Source: Halobacillus litoralis
GTDB taxonomy: Bacteria; Bacillota; Bacilli; Bacillales; Halobacillaceae
Reading direction: 5' to 3'
DNA: 64,000 nt
Assembly: GCF_020524085.2 (NCBI RefSeq)
Contig: NZ_CP129016.1
Span: 2,474,001-2,538,000, forward strand
This document shows positions 31,530 to 40,331 of the stretch, one piece after another. Below the pieces are notes generated by a model. That model was not told the DNA's origin. It ran no database searches and saw nothing but the letters and a program-made list of their open reading frames with translations. How positions within the stretch are numbered: the stretch's first letter is position 1; each line of letters starts with the position of its first letter. Position numbers and translations under genes: made by a program.

Positions 31530-33381
31530 CTACGAGCTGAGCGATAAGTATTTCTTTAGCACAAGCAGCGGCCAAATGTAGTTGTAGCTATGATAGTAGA
31601 TGTAAATGTTTCATGGCAGGCCTGCGCCTGTCGGGTATTCGTACGTCCAATCCTTCGCTTCCAGTTTTCGAAGCAAACAAGCGATTCCTTTTTCTATGCT
31701 CGGCGTCCGTTTTTCGTATACCATCATCAAGGCATCCAGAGCCCAGGAGGTTTGCGGAAGGGTGCTCTCTCCTAAAGGAATATAGATCTTCTCTTGATCA
31801 CTTTTACACGATTCTCCCCAACCGCCGTCTTCGTTCTGTATGCTTTCAATAAATTGGACACCCCTTTTGACGAAGCGGTCGTCTTTGCTCACTCCTACAG
31901 CCCGCATACCCGTGAGAGCAGCCCATGTTCCATATATGTAGGTGATTCCCCAGCGGCCATACCAGGAACCATCGTTTTCCTGATGAGAGCGCAGCCAGTT
32001 CAGAGCTTTTTGAACACGAGGATCCGTCAGGGGGGAATCGAGCATCTGTACCGAGAAATTCAAGTGTCCGTCCCGTCAAGTCTGCTGTAGAAGGATCGAT
32101 GCTTACGGACTCGGCCCCGTCTATGGGCACAAACTTCATGAGAGGATTTGTCTTCCCTTTCTCGAAGGCAGGCCAGCCACCGTCTTCATTTTGCATCGCG
32201 AGCACCCACTTTAAGCCTCTCGTGTAATGGCTCTGGAGAGAGGGGTCTTTACGAAGTGCTCTCAATGCAGCTGTCGTGTCATCAACATCCGGATGAATGC
32301 TGTTGCTTTTAGAAAATCCCCAACCCCCGGGTTCTGTATAGTTGGTATCTACCATCCAGTCACCGAATTTGGTCTGTTGATGCTGCAAAAGAAATTGTTC
32401 AGCTCCATGTAAAGGGACATCAGATGTGGGATGAGCTTGAAGGACATAACTCAACAATGCCGTATCCCATATATCAGAGGGCGAGTTTTGGATATGGAGG
32501 CCATGCTCCGTGACACATCCATGATGGATGATCAGCCCCTGGATAGCTTTTTTGATCAAGGGATCATGTTTCTGATAACCACAACTCACCAACGCATAAA
32601 TCATATAAAAAGTGGAAGAGAAATAACTGTAGAGGGTCCCATCCGACTCGATGCGCTGCAACATGTATGTAAGCAGACGCTGCCTTGAAAGCATATAGAG
32701 TCTGTGAGGAAGTCCAGTCAAGGATTTGACCGCATCTTGAACACTCGTCAATAATGACCGGCTTTCCTCAGGAAGGAAGTCTTGATCCTCTCTAATGAGA
32801 CAGTCACTCATATCAGGGACCTGCTTGTTTTTCATCACAAAAGGTTGATCGGATAAGAGCAGAACGGGTGCCATGTGCACACGAGCGTAACTACTGAAGT
32901 CATAAAAAGAAATAGGAGAAGATGGGGGGAGTAATATGATGTGAACAGGCAAATGGAACAGATTCGGCCATGGGTACTGTCCGTGGATGGCCAGTGTGAT
33001 TTTGGTCATAGAATGAGCACGATTCAGGCCGCCGTGCTTCCGGATGAATGATTTGGCTTTCATGATCGGGAGGTCATCCTTTGAATAGTATCCAGCATAA
33101 AGAAGAGCGAAAACCGCTTCGATCGTTGCGGACAAGTTGCCTTCATCATCCGCATAGAGCTTCCAGTACCCCTTTTCATTTTGAAGGGAAGAGAGCCTCT
33201 GACACAACTTTGAGGTGAGCTCTTTTTCTTTCGTGAACGTTTGCAGCAAAAGAATCATATTGGCATCCGTCATCAAACTGTTTTCAAAACAAAAATGAAA
33301 ACGCCCGTCGTCCGTCTGGCGTGATTGTATCTCAGCAATCAGTTGAGCTATGGCTTTATTAATATGTTCGTACACATTCAT
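31530..33381 (-). CDS. Squalene-hopene/sporulenol cyclase, interrupted by a frameshift and an in-frame stop
   Basis: The chain shows repeated QW motifs (GGWGFSKSNSIHPDVDD, QNEDGGWPAFEKG, QENDGSWYGRWGITYIYGTW, QNEDGGWGE) and the catalytic DxDD in HPDVDDTTAAL. These membrane-associated cyclases convert squalene or tetraprenyl-beta-curcumene to hopene or sporulenol. A one-base excess in a plus-strand G6 run (32030-32035) shifts the frame after LEFLGTDARF, and TGA (plus-strand TCA 31611-31613) stands for Gly in GAGLP*NIYIYYHSYNYIW. Past that stop the frame stays open to TAG 31530. Restored length 616 aa is normal. Start ATG 33381 (MNVYEHINK) after AAAGAGGG is likely. Confidence 0.75.
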
Positions 33382-33452
33382 CACCCTCTTTGATTCCATC
33401 CTTCTTATTTTTATGATGAGGATGACGGATTCAGAAGGAGCTATTAGCACAT

Positions 33453-33488
33453 AAAAAACGAGCTTCCTGAACAGGAAGCTCGTTTTTT
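33453..33488 (-). terminator. Terminator between peroxiredoxin and cyclase genes
   Basis: AAAAAACGAGCTTCCTG and CAGGAAGCTCGTTTTTT are 17-base perfect arms. It is downstream of the minus-strand peroxiredoxin gene. Confidence 0.85.
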
Positions 33489-33490
33489 CT

Positions 33491-33991
33491 TTATTTCAAA
33501 TTCTCCCGGATATACTTGATGATCTTTCTGATTTCATCCGGATGTGGACGGCCGAATGGGCTTGTCTGTCGTTGTTGGTATAATACACGTCCCTGCTCGT
33601 CGGTTAAGAAGTAAGCGGGTTCCCCGTGGGTGCCGTGGTCTTCATAGGGCGCATGCTCATCATGATAATGAACTTGGTAGTGGGAAAGGAACTCGAGGTT
33701 TTCATCCATTAAAACCGGGAAGGTGAAGTCGTGCTCACTCACCATCTTTTCCAAACTGTCCTTGCTTTCGTGAGTAATCGCGGCGAATTTGATGTCATGT
33801 TCTTCAAAGTAACTCAACGTGTTTTGAAACTCGTCCAGCTCACTCATGCAGACAGGGCACCAGGAACCGCGGAAGTACACGAATAAGTACCAATGATTAT
33901 TTCCTTTGAGATCCTCAGAAAAATGGAACTCTTCTCCCTGCACGGAAGACAGCTTGAAGTCCGGGGCATGTTGATATAATTTAAAGCTCAT
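33491..33991 (-). CDS. Peroxiredoxin (Bcp/AhpC-TSA-like)
   Basis: 166 aa thioredoxin-fold protein. FKLYQHAPDFKLSSVQGEEF at the start, YFRGSWCPVCMSELDEF near 50 with a peroxidatic Cys and a CxxC spacing, VLMDENLEFLSHYQV, and PAYFLTDEQGRVLYQQ near the end. It reduces peroxides using thiols. A His/Asp-rich insert (HYHDEHAPYEDHGTHGE) is unusual and could bind metal. ATG 33991 follows GGGAG; an upstream in-frame ATG overlaps weaker sequence. Monocistronic with its own terminator. Confidence 0.8.
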   Translation of the reverse strand: MSFKLYQHAPDFKLSSVQGEEFHFSEDLKGNNHWYLFVYFRGSWCPVCMSELDEFQNTLSYFEEHDIKFAAITHESKDSLEKMVSEHDFTFPVLMDENLEFLSHYQVHYHDEHAPYEDHGTHGEPAYFLTDEQGRVLYQQRQTSPFGRPHPDEIRKIIKYIRENLK

Positions 33992-34321
33992 TGAATGACA
34001 CTCCCTTATCATTTTTATCGCTCCTACATCCCCATACCCTTTTTTAGTTACATATAATTATTTTTTTCGACATCCAATGATAGGATTCGTTCATATGATG
34101 CCATTAGGAGCGAGAAGTAGGAGTTGGATCGTTTTTTCTTAAAGGATTTACACGTATGTTATTGAAGTTGTTAGGGGATGGGAGTTTTCATAGATGGACT
34201 GACATGAGTCTGGAAGGTAAAACTCTCATTCTATGAATATGTGTAAGAGAATCATCGTTCATACGGATAAAGAAAAAGATACCCATATTTTGGTATAATC
34301 GGGTTTGGGGGTGGGAAAAAA
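33992..34321. promoter_or_regulatory. Intergenic region with an extended -10 promoter
   Basis: About 330 bases with no gene. TGGTATAAT at 34291-34299 matches an extended -10 element and sits 23 bases before the GTG start of the next gene; no good -35 is visible, as is common for extended -10 promoters. The left part must hold the promoter of the leftward peroxiredoxin gene. Confidence 0.5.
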
Positions 34322-34933
34322 GTGAAAGCAATTCTTTGGATCATCGGAAGTATCGGGACAGTCGTCATTGCGATCGTCTTCCTTTTTATATATGAAATGA
34401 CCCCGGATGCAAGTAAGGAAACGAAGGCAGAAGCGATGGGAGAAGAGTATATACAAAAGCATTTTGAGGGAAAGGCGGAAGTCTACGATGTGCTCTACGA
34501 CAATATGGGGAATCATGAATTCGATTACGCCGCGAAAGTAACGCATAAGTCAACAGGGGTTGATTTTCTAATCTATCAAGCTCGGGATTCCGGGAAAGTG
34601 AAGGATACCTATGCAAAGAGTTTCTACGAAAATCAAATAGAGAAGGATCTTCAACCATTTGTAAGCGGCATGGAAGGAGTGGTTTCCCATTTGGTACATA
34701 TTCCAGATGTCCCTGTCGAGTACCAGGGGGAGGATGAACTGCCTGAATTCAAAGACTTGAACCTTGTTCCAAGTGTCATTATAGACTTGAATCGAGAAGC
34801 GAGGGATGATGATAAAGAAACATTGGAAGGACTTTTCGTCTTCATGAAAGAGAACCTTGAGATTGAGCGGGGAAGTGGTCGTTTTGTGTATGATCCGTCC
34901 TCTGGGGATGAGACGCTGGACATGAGTTATTGA
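34322..34933 (+). CDS. Membrane-anchored protein with YfjL-like extracellular domain
   Basis: 203 aa with one N-terminal membrane anchor (AILWIIGSIGTVVIAIVFLF) and an acidic extracytoplasmic region. The segment EYIQKHFEGKAEVYDVLYDN with FDYAAKVTHK recalls the YfjL-like/DUF family of Bacillus that may help with protein quality at the surface, but the match is weak. GTG 34322 follows GGGGGTGGG. The next gene, a putative lipoprotein, starts about 100 bases downstream with no terminator between. Confidence 0.5.
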   Translation: MKAILWIIGSIGTVVIAIVFLFIYEMTPDASKETKAEAMGEEYIQKHFEGKAEVYDVLYDNMGNHEFDYAAKVTHKSTGVDFLIYQARDSGKVKDTYAKSFYENQIEKDLQPFVSGMEGVVSHLVHIPDVPVEYQGEDELPEFKDLNLVPSVIIDLNREARDDDKETLEGLFVFMKENLEIERGSGRFVYDPSSGDETLDMSY

Positions 34934-35036
34934 ACGGCAGTGATTCTCAGGAAACATTCCTTGGGCCAACTGTTTTATTACTGTGGTCCCTTAGGAAGAG
35001 TTTTTTTCTTACAGCAGAATTACATAGGAGGTTGTT

Positions 35037-35462
35037 ATGAAAAAAGTCGTATGGATCGTTTTCATTGTTATGTGTGTCAGCTGTCAGCAAGCAGGTAATG
35101 AAGAGGCCACAGTCAGCACAAAGGCTGAGGAGTTTGAAGTCGGTTCCTACACGATGAGGGGAATTCCTGACAGAGTCGCTTTTATCGATGCCCCATGGGT
35201 CGAAGGTGAGGCGCAAAAGTACATGTGGCATTTTTGGGGAAGCGAAGATGAACTTACGGGACCGTTCAAAGTCACGGGTACTCAGATGAAAACAGGTGAA
35301 ACAGTCACCGTTTTCGAAGCTCGAGAGATTGCAGGACCGGTGAATGGCGCAGATGCATCCCTGCCATCCAATATGTCCTTGCCAGAGAGTGGAGAATGGA
35401 AATTGGAGACGAGTATGGATGGGGAGGCGTTTGGGACGATCCTTGTCCATGTAAAGGAATAG
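35037..35462 (+). CDS. Putative lipoprotein (DUF4871-like)
   Basis: 141 aa. A basic start and hydrophobic stretch lead to VSCQQ at residue 16, a plausible lipobox with Cys as the acylated residue, although the -3 position is not the usual Leu. The mature part is beta-rich: MRGIPDRVAFIDAP, YMWHFWGSEDELTGPFKVTG, and SGEWKLETSMDGEAFGTILV. This resembles DUF4871-type lipoproteins of Bacillus. Function unknown. AGGAGG-type site before ATG 35037; the next small membrane gene starts 13 bases after its stop. Confidence 0.6.
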   Translation: MKKVVWIVFIVMCVSCQQAGNEEATVSTKAEEFEVGSYTMRGIPDRVAFIDAPWVEGEAQKYMWHFWGSEDELTGPFKVTGTQMKTGETVTVFEAREIAGPVNGADASLPSNMSLPESGEWKLETSMDGEAFGTILVHVKE

Positions 35463-35475
35463 AGGAGGGATTCAT

Positions 35476-35655
35476 ATGGAAACGGCAGGCGTCATCATCA
35501 TTTTAGCGATCGCCATTCTTCTTGATTACTTTTGGTTCGACCATGATCGGAAGCGTTGGGGATGGATGAAAAACTGGACGCGCATGCAAAGAGGTCTGTT
35601 TCTGGCAAGTTTCTTCTTAGCGGCTATGGTTATTTACATCGGTATGAGTCTTTAA
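35476..35655 (+). CDS. Small membrane protein (59 aa)
   Basis: ATG 35476 follows AGAGGAGGG, 13 bases after the lipoprotein stop. The product has two hydrophobic segments (ETAGVIIILAIAILLDYFW and GLFLASFFLAAMVIYIG) around a basic loop (DRKRWGWMKNWTR). No family recognised. Ribosome binding site, spacing and clear membrane topology support it as a gene of the same transcript. Confidence 0.6.
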   Translation: METAGVIIILAIAILLDYFWFDHDRKRWGWMKNWTRMQRGLFLASFFLAAMVIYIGMSL

Positions 35656-35677
35656 TTTTTTGAAAGGTTTTTATTTT

Positions 35678-35977
35678 ATGAGAGTCCTAGTAGAGTTGTT
35701 ACGGATCGTTTTCCTATTCATTTTCGGAGGGGCGCTGGTCTGGGGTGTTCTCGGACCTTTCTATCATGTCCATCCCATATCCGGCGAGTACCAATGGCTG
35801 GGCGTCCTCGGTGTGTACGGGATTCTATTCGTGCTATACAGGAATCGCTGGCAGTTTTCAGGATGGTACAAGGGCCGGGTGAAAAAGAAACGGCCTCGAA
35901 GGATGACTAGAATCATTGTGTTCGCATCGGTGCTGCTGATGGCATCACCATGGGTAATAACCACGATCAATCAATGA
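35678..35977 (+). CDS. Small membrane protein (99 aa)
   Basis: Three hydrophobic segments: ELLRIVFLFIFGGALVWGVL, WLGVLGVYGILFVLY, and IIVFASVLLMASPWVITT, with a basic loop between the last two (RVKKKRPRR). ATG 35678 is chosen since AAAGG lies about ten bases upstream. No family recognised. It lies between a small membrane protein and an acetyltransferase gene in a tightly packed plus-strand run. Confidence 0.55.
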   Translation: MRVLVELLRIVFLFIFGGALVWGVLGPFYHVHPISGEYQWLGVLGVYGILFVLYRNRWQFSGWYKGRVKKKRPRRMTRIIVFASVLLMASPWVITTINQ

Positions 35978-35989
35978 GGGGGAAAAAGC

Positions 35990-36442
35990 ATGGCAGGGAA
36001 TAAAGTGAACGAGTTGAAGACCACAGAGGAAATTAAATCTGCGTATCATGTAATGAAGGAATTGAGGTCCCATGTAAGTGAAGGGCAGTATGTGGATTTG
36101 GTGGAAGAGGCGATGGCGGTGGATCGTTATCATCTTTTTGCCTTATATGCGGATGAAGAGATCGTTGCCGTTACGGGATTTAAAGAAATGACCACCCTGT
36201 ATTATGGACGTTTTGTGTGGGTTTGTGATTTAGTGACATCTTCTGAGCATCGTTCTCAAGGATACGGCGAAGAGTTACTGACGTTCGTTGAGGACTGGTC
36301 CCGGGAACATGGAATGGAAAGTGTCGCCCTTTCTTCCGGAATCAGCAGGCTGATGGCACATCGATTTTATGAAAGAAAGATGGATTACGACCGGGTCAGT
36401 TATGTATTTAGGAAATCCTTTCCTGAAGGTCGAGACAGGTGA
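35990..36442 (+). CDS. GNAT family N-acetyltransferase
   Basis: 150 aa. The acetyl-CoA region is VWVCDLVTSSEHRSQGYGEE (the R/Q-x-x-G-x-G loop), followed by LLTFVEDWSREHGMESVAL and the closing FYERKMDYDRVSYVFRK. Size and order fit a single GNAT domain. The substrate is unknown. GGGGGAAAAAG precedes ATG 35990. Its stop overlaps a GTG for the next membrane protein. Confidence 0.8.
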   Translation: MAGNKVNELKTTEEIKSAYHVMKELRSHVSEGQYVDLVEEAMAVDRYHLFALYADEEIVAVTGFKEMTTLYYGRFVWVCDLVTSSEHRSQGYGEELLTFVEDWSREHGMESVALSSGISRLMAHRFYERKMDYDRVSYVFRKSFPEGRDR

Positions 36443-36735
36443 ATGGTGAGCAGTTGGATCGCAGGTGGCGATGGCAGAGAGTCAGAGAGAATGGGATGGG
36501 AATTTTCCTTCTATGCGGTTTGATCATCAATTATCCTTTGTTATACGGTATCGGACACCTTTGGGATCGCCAGGTGCCTCTGGTGGCCATGATTTTCTGG
36601 TTGTTGCTGCTCTGTGCACCTGTCGTGATCTATATAAAAAGGGCCGTGAAAAAGGGGAGGATAATCGTTGTCTTTTCCTTAGCTACTTTCTTACTTTCTT
36701 TGTTTTTCGGTTCGCTTCAGTACGTGTACGGATAA
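36439..36735 (+). CDS. Small membrane protein (98 aa)
   Basis: Three hydrophobic segments (GIFLLCGLIINYPLLYGIG, VPLVAMIFWLLLLCAPVVIY, IIVVFSLATFLLSLFFG) after a basic N-terminus. GTG 36439 shares GTGA with the preceding stop, suggesting coupled translation; TTG 36454 is an alternative start. No family recognised. It is the last gene of the plus-strand run and converges with a VOC gene. Confidence 0.5.
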   Translation: MNGEQLDRRWRWQRVRENGMGIFLLCGLIINYPLLYGIGHLWDRQVPLVAMIFWLLLLCAPVVIYIKRAVKKGRIIVVFSLATFLLSLFFGSLQYVYG

Positions 36736-36741
36736 GGAATT

Positions 36742-37104
36742 TCATCCTGTGCAAATCATCACGATATTTCCGTCGGGGTCCTCGATGTTGAAAAAAGAGA
36801 CATCGGCAAATCTTTGAATATCACTATTGATGATGTACCCGATCTCCTCAACGAAGCGATAGGATGCATCAATGTCATCCGTATGAAAATTGAAGAGGGG
36901 ATGAGGAGAGGGTTCAACTTTTGCTGCCCCTGCATCAAGGGTGACGCCTGTAGGACTCTTCATGGGTAGGTTAAAGACTGGGGGATGGATATTTTCCTCG
37001 TCATAAGGTTCCCCGATCAATACACTGTACCATCGAACCGAACGCTTGAGATCCGTGACAGGAATGAATGTCGTATGGAGACGGTTACTAATAGGGCTTT
37101 TCAA
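36742..37104 (-). CDS. VOC family protein
   Basis: 120 aa single VOC module: LHTTFIPVTDLKRSVRWYSVL, FNFHTDDIDASYRFVEEIGY and FFNIEDPDGNIVMICTG. The arrangement parallels the protein at 18.8 kb. Likely a small metal-dependent or binding protein; substrate unknown. GAGGAAGCC precedes the ATG on the minus strand. It stands alone between convergent and divergent neighbours. Confidence 0.8.
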   Translation of the reverse strand: MKSPISNRLHTTFIPVTDLKRSVRWYSVLIGEPYDEENIHPPVFNLPMKSPTGVTLDAGAAKVEPSPHPLFNFHTDDIDASYRFVEEIGYIINSDIQRFADVSFFNIEDPDGNIVMICTG

Positions 37105-37160
37105 ATGGCTTCCTCCTCTAATCGTTATATTTCTACCATACCACGAAAGGGCGTTATTTT

Positions 37161-37610
37161 ATGAAAATGAACAACAAGGTGGGAGAAAAAGACGCATTTA
37201 CGATCATAGGGTACAGGGTCTTCTGTGATGGAGAAGATTATATTGCAGAAATTCCGAAAGCAGCAAGAATGCTGCACCAGCATTTTCCTGAAGCGAATGT
37301 CCAAATAGGAGCGTTTATCCCGGGAGAGTGTAAGGAAGAAAATGACGGGTACTGGATAGGCGTTCCTCACGATCATGACACAAGCGTCCCGGAAGATCTG
37401 ACCCGATTGAAAATAGAAAAACAAACCTATGCCATTACTACATATAAAGGTTCAAATGAAAGAATTCGGGAGGCTTATGGCTCCCTACATGAATGGATGG
37501 AACGGGAGGGATATCCCCGGGATTTGGAAGCCTGGCATGTGGAAGTCTACCATTCGTGGCAGGACAAGGAAGAACTCCACATGGAACTCTGGGAAACGGT
37601 ACGGACTTGA
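37161..37610 (+). CDS. GyrI-like/AraC effector-domain protein
   Basis: 149 aa, a free-standing small-molecule binding domain: FTIIGYRVFCDGEDYIAEIP, then DGYWIGVPHDHDTSVPEDLT and HVEVYHSWQDKEELHMELWE. This is the SOUL/GyrI-like fold used as effector domain of AraC regulators, here without a DNA-binding part. Such stand-alone proteins can bind or hydrolyse toxic cations or small inhibitors. It starts about 30 bases before the MerR gene, so joint transcription is likely. Confidence 0.65.
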   Translation: MKMNNKVGEKDAFTIIGYRVFCDGEDYIAEIPKAARMLHQHFPEANVQIGAFIPGECKEENDGYWIGVPHDHDTSVPEDLTRLKIEKQTYAITTYKGSNERIREAYGSLHEWMEREGYPRDLEAWHVEVYHSWQDKEELHMELWETVRT

Positions 37611-37658
37611 CTCTGTGGTGCACCCCACGGTTTACTATAGGAAGTGGGAGGGCACACC

Positions 37659-38003
37659 GTGTATAAAATCAGCGAATTTTCACAACTGACCGGGCTCAGT
37701 AAAGAAACTCTCCGGTACTATGCAGAGGTCGGCCTGCTTGAGCCTGCGTACATTCATCCGGATAACCATTACCGGTATTATGATGATGGCAGTTATTTTT
37801 TAGCGCTCATGCTCGGGAAACTGCGGGCGCTTGGGTTCACCATCCAGGAAATGAAAGAAGTGATGGAGGATGAATCCTTCTTACAACTGGAAGCATTGCT
37901 ACTTGAAAAACGGAAAAAGATTCATGATGAAATGCAGGTGCTGCAAGAAAGACTTGCTGACATTGATGCATTTTTAGAATCTGGCAGGGAGGAAGAAGAA
38001 TGA
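37659..38003 (+). CDS. MerR family transcriptional regulator
   Basis: 114 aa. YKISEFSQLTGLSKETLRYYAEVGLL is the MerR helix-turn-helix, followed by YRYYDD wing residues and a coiled-coil dimerisation helix (LLEKRKKIHDEMQVLQERLADI). There is no Cys pattern for metal sensing, so it probably senses an organic ligand. GTG 37659 is chosen because GGGAGGG lies seven bases upstream; the GTG at 37644 overlaps that site. It overlaps the SRPBCC gene by four bases. Confidence 0.8.
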   Translation: MYKISEFSQLTGLSKETLRYYAEVGLLEPAYIHPDNHYRYYDDGSYFLALMLGKLRALGFTIQEMKEVMEDESFLQLEALLLEKRKKIHDEMQVLQERLADIDAFLESGREEEE

Positions 38004-38458
38004 TCCAATGGGAAAACGATAGAGTGATTGCCGCACCCATCGATGAAGTGTGGGAGCTTTTCAGAGACTACAACATCAAACGAATCATGCCTAAAGTCGA
38101 AGAGCATGAACTGATTGAAAAAACGGAAACGGAAGTAGGGGCCAAACACCGCCAAACGTACCGGGAAGGCAAACGCCTGCAAACTTATATGGTTGAGACG
38201 CTTGCCTATGAAGAATCGCCGGAGCGCAAGCATAAGAAAATTGCGTTCGTCATCGGGAAAGCGTTCGAAGTGACGGCGTCCTTTCTATTGGAGAAAGTCG
38301 ATGAGGAACATACAAGGCTTACTTATTCCGGACAAAATAAAGGGGTGAACTTCGTAGGGAAGGCCATGATGAAACTGGCGAACAAAAAAGGAAATGAGCG
38401 TGTAGTGGAAGAATTTCTCGATCGTGTTGAAAAAGAAGCCACCCATACGAACGTATAA
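38000..38458 (+). CDS. SRPBCC (START-like) family protein
   Basis: 152 aa. WENDRVIAAPIDEVWELFRDY begins the helix-grip fold; RLTYSGQNKGVNFVGKAMMK and a C-terminal long helix (GNERVVEEFLDRVEKEA) complete it. The family binds hydrophobic ligands. The start ATG overlaps the MerR stop (ATGA), so the two are coupled; a regulator and a ligand-binding partner of the same pathway is plausible. A terminator follows immediately. Confidence 0.75.
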   Translation: MIQWENDRVIAAPIDEVWELFRDYNIKRIMPKVEEHELIEKTETEVGAKHRQTYREGKRLQTYMVETLAYEESPERKHKKIAFVIGKAFEVTASFLLEKVDEEHTRLTYSGQNKGVNFVGKAMMKLANKKGNERVVEEFLDRVEKEATHTNV

Positions 38459-38459
38459 G

Positions 38460-38484
38460 AACCCGTCCATAGACGGGTTTTTGT
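38460..38484 (+). terminator. Rho-independent terminator
   Basis: AACCCGTC and GACGGGTT arms with a four-base loop, followed by TTTG. Confidence 0.8.
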
Positions 38485-38577
38485 TTCGATTCCTCCATGA
38501 AATGGAAATGTGTACACGTATGATTTTCTCTTTCCCTGCATAGAAATGTTTATAGTTTGGAGAAGGGGATGAGGTGT

Positions 38578-39441
38578 ATGAGTCACATTCCATATGGGTA
38601 TGGATACCCGCATACTCGGGCGTATAGAAGTGCTGAGCAAAACAACGAAGACATTTTAGAGGGAATCAAAAAGAAGGAAACTGCCGTTCAGATCTTTCGT
38701 CAATTGGCCGAGGTTGCTCCTGATGAGTCCTACAAAAATGAAATCCGTCAAGCGTTGGAGAATGAGAAGAGACACTTGAATCATTTCCATAATTTATATA
38801 CATCATTCACTGGCGAGCAACCGGAATATGAAAAAGAAGAAGCGAATTTCAACACGTTTGAAGAAGGATTGAGAGTTGGCTATGATCATGGAGTTGAAGA
38901 GTTTGAAAAGTACCAAAAAGCCTATATAGAAAACCAGGGAAATCAGCTGGCGGATGTATTCTATAGAGCCTGTCATGATAAAGCCGTCACGACCAATCGA
39001 ATCGTCGCTTTTTCGCGAGGGGAAGGCCGAGTAGTGATCAAAGATTACGGCGGGCAGCCGTTCGTCCTCAATATCGAAGAAGCGACGACTCAAAACCGTA
39101 CATTTCGAACAGCTTTATGGACGGGTGACCATCTACAGGTAACTTTGATGAGTATAGCGGTGGGCGATGATATCGGGTTAGAGGTCCATCCTGACGTGGA
39201 TCAGTTTTTGCGAATTGAGCAAGGGCAGGGGCTCGTCCAAATGGGTGATACCAAAGATCAGTTGAACTTCCAGCAGCAAGTGTCTGATGATTATGCCATC
39301 ATGGTACCTGCAGGCAAATGGCATAACCTGACCAACACAGGCCAGCAGCCGTTGAAACTTTATTCTATTTATGCCCCGCCGGAACATCCTTTCGGCACGG
39401 TTCATAAAACCAAGGCAGACGCTATGGAAGCAGAAGAATAA
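38578..39441 (+). CDS. Ferritin-like domain fused to cupin domain
   Basis: 287 aa with two parts. Residues 15-145 are helical and ferritin-like: EDILEGIKKKETAVQIFRQL, ENEKRHLNHFHNLY (ExxxH) and later FYRACHDKAVTTNRIVAFSR. Residues 175-280 are a cupin: LEVHPDVDQFLRIEQGQGLV, MVPAGKWHNLTNTG and YAPPEHPFG. Both parts keep likely metal ligands (E/H in the first; H, E, H in the second). ATG 38578 has AGAAGGGG nine bases upstream; ATG 38569 is an alternative. The role is unknown; a metal or sugar-linked oxidative function or a spore-coat component is possible. Confidence 0.75.
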   Translation: MSHIPYGYGYPHTRAYRSAEQNNEDILEGIKKKETAVQIFRQLAEVAPDESYKNEIRQALENEKRHLNHFHNLYTSFTGEQPEYEKEEANFNTFEEGLRVGYDHGVEEFEKYQKAYIENQGNQLADVFYRACHDKAVTTNRIVAFSRGEGRVVIKDYGGQPFVLNIEEATTQNRTFRTALWTGDHLQVTLMSIAVGDDIGLEVHPDVDQFLRIEQGQGLVQMGDTKDQLNFQQQVSDDYAIMVPAGKWHNLTNTGQQPLKLYSIYAPPEHPFGTVHKTKADAMEAEE

Positions 39442-39508
39442 GATGAAACGCTTTTTGTAACACCGTGTAGCCCTAGTCGAGCAAGTTGCGTGTTCGTATA
39501 GGGAGGAG

Positions 39509-39541
39509 CAGACCAAATCGGACAGGATTTGGTCTGTTTTT
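39509..39541 (+). terminator. Rho-independent terminator after the cupin gene
   Basis: CAGACCAAATC and GATTTGGTCTG arms, followed by TTTTTATTT. Confidence 0.85.
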
Positions 39542-39711
39542 ATTTGACGAGGATGATTCGAAAATCTCTCTCCCCAGAACATATGGATGATAGTCGTTGT
39601 CCATGTGTCACTGTTATGTGAAGATAATGGAATTTGGTGTAGAGTTTATGAAAGGCTGTACCGGTAAGACCATGTAGAGTTTCAACGATAATATAAAAGG
39701 AGTGATAGAGT

Positions 39712-40089
39712 GTGATCACAGCGTTGATCGGGAGTATCGCTTTGTTTTCAGTGGCCATATTGTACGTGTTATTAGCTTCTGGTTTTCCTTATGGAGACTT
39801 TGCAATGGGCGGGAAATATAAAGTATTACCAAAGCCGATGCGCGTCGCCAGTGCGATATCTGTTTGGATTCAATTGGCTGCAATTCTATTTATCTTACAA
39901 GTGGGAAATGTCATTTCCATAGACTTCATGGCACCTATGGCAAAAGGAGCGTGTTACTTCTTCGCACTCTATTTATTTTTGAATACAGTTATGAATGCTC
40001 TTTCCAATAGTAATAAGGAGAAGCTTGTCATGACACCATTATCTCTGATCACAGCCGTTTGCTTTCTGATCACTGCTTTGAATGGTTAA
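39712..40089 (+). CDS. Membrane protein (125 aa), function unknown
   Basis: Four hydrophobic segments: ALIGSIALFSVAILYVLLAS, VASAISVWIQLAAILFILQV, ACYFFALYLFLNTVMNAL and LSLITAVCFLITAL. A YGDFAMGGKYKVLPKPMR loop sits between the first two. No family certain; similar small four-helix proteins are annotated as hypothetical in Bacilli. GTG 39712 follows AAGGAG by eight bases. Single gene with its own terminator. Confidence 0.6.
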   Translation: MITALIGSIALFSVAILYVLLASGFPYGDFAMGGKYKVLPKPMRVASAISVWIQLAAILFILQVGNVISIDFMAPMAKGACYFFALYLFLNTVMNALSNSNKEKLVMTPLSLITAVCFLITALNG

Positions 40090-40140
40090 CCAGACTGTTT
40101 TTATAGATTGGAAGGATGAAAGGGAAGAAAACGACACAAA

Positions 40141-40172
40141 CGCTTGGATCCTGGAATCCAAGCGCGTTTTTA
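40141..40172 (+). terminator. Rho-independent terminator
   Basis: CGCTTGGATCC and GGAATCCAAGCG arms (40141-40164), followed by CGTTTTTATT. Confidence 0.75.
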
Positions 40173-40331
40173 TTCTGGTATGTATAGGATCGATTTATAA
40201 AACCAGCCTACGGAAGCGAAGATCCATTAAATTCCCGGATATTATAGATAGAAAAAAATGAGTTGTCCTGTCATACTATTGGTAAAGTGTTCATTATAAT
40301 CGCTCATGGGCGTTTGGAGGAGGGATATGTA

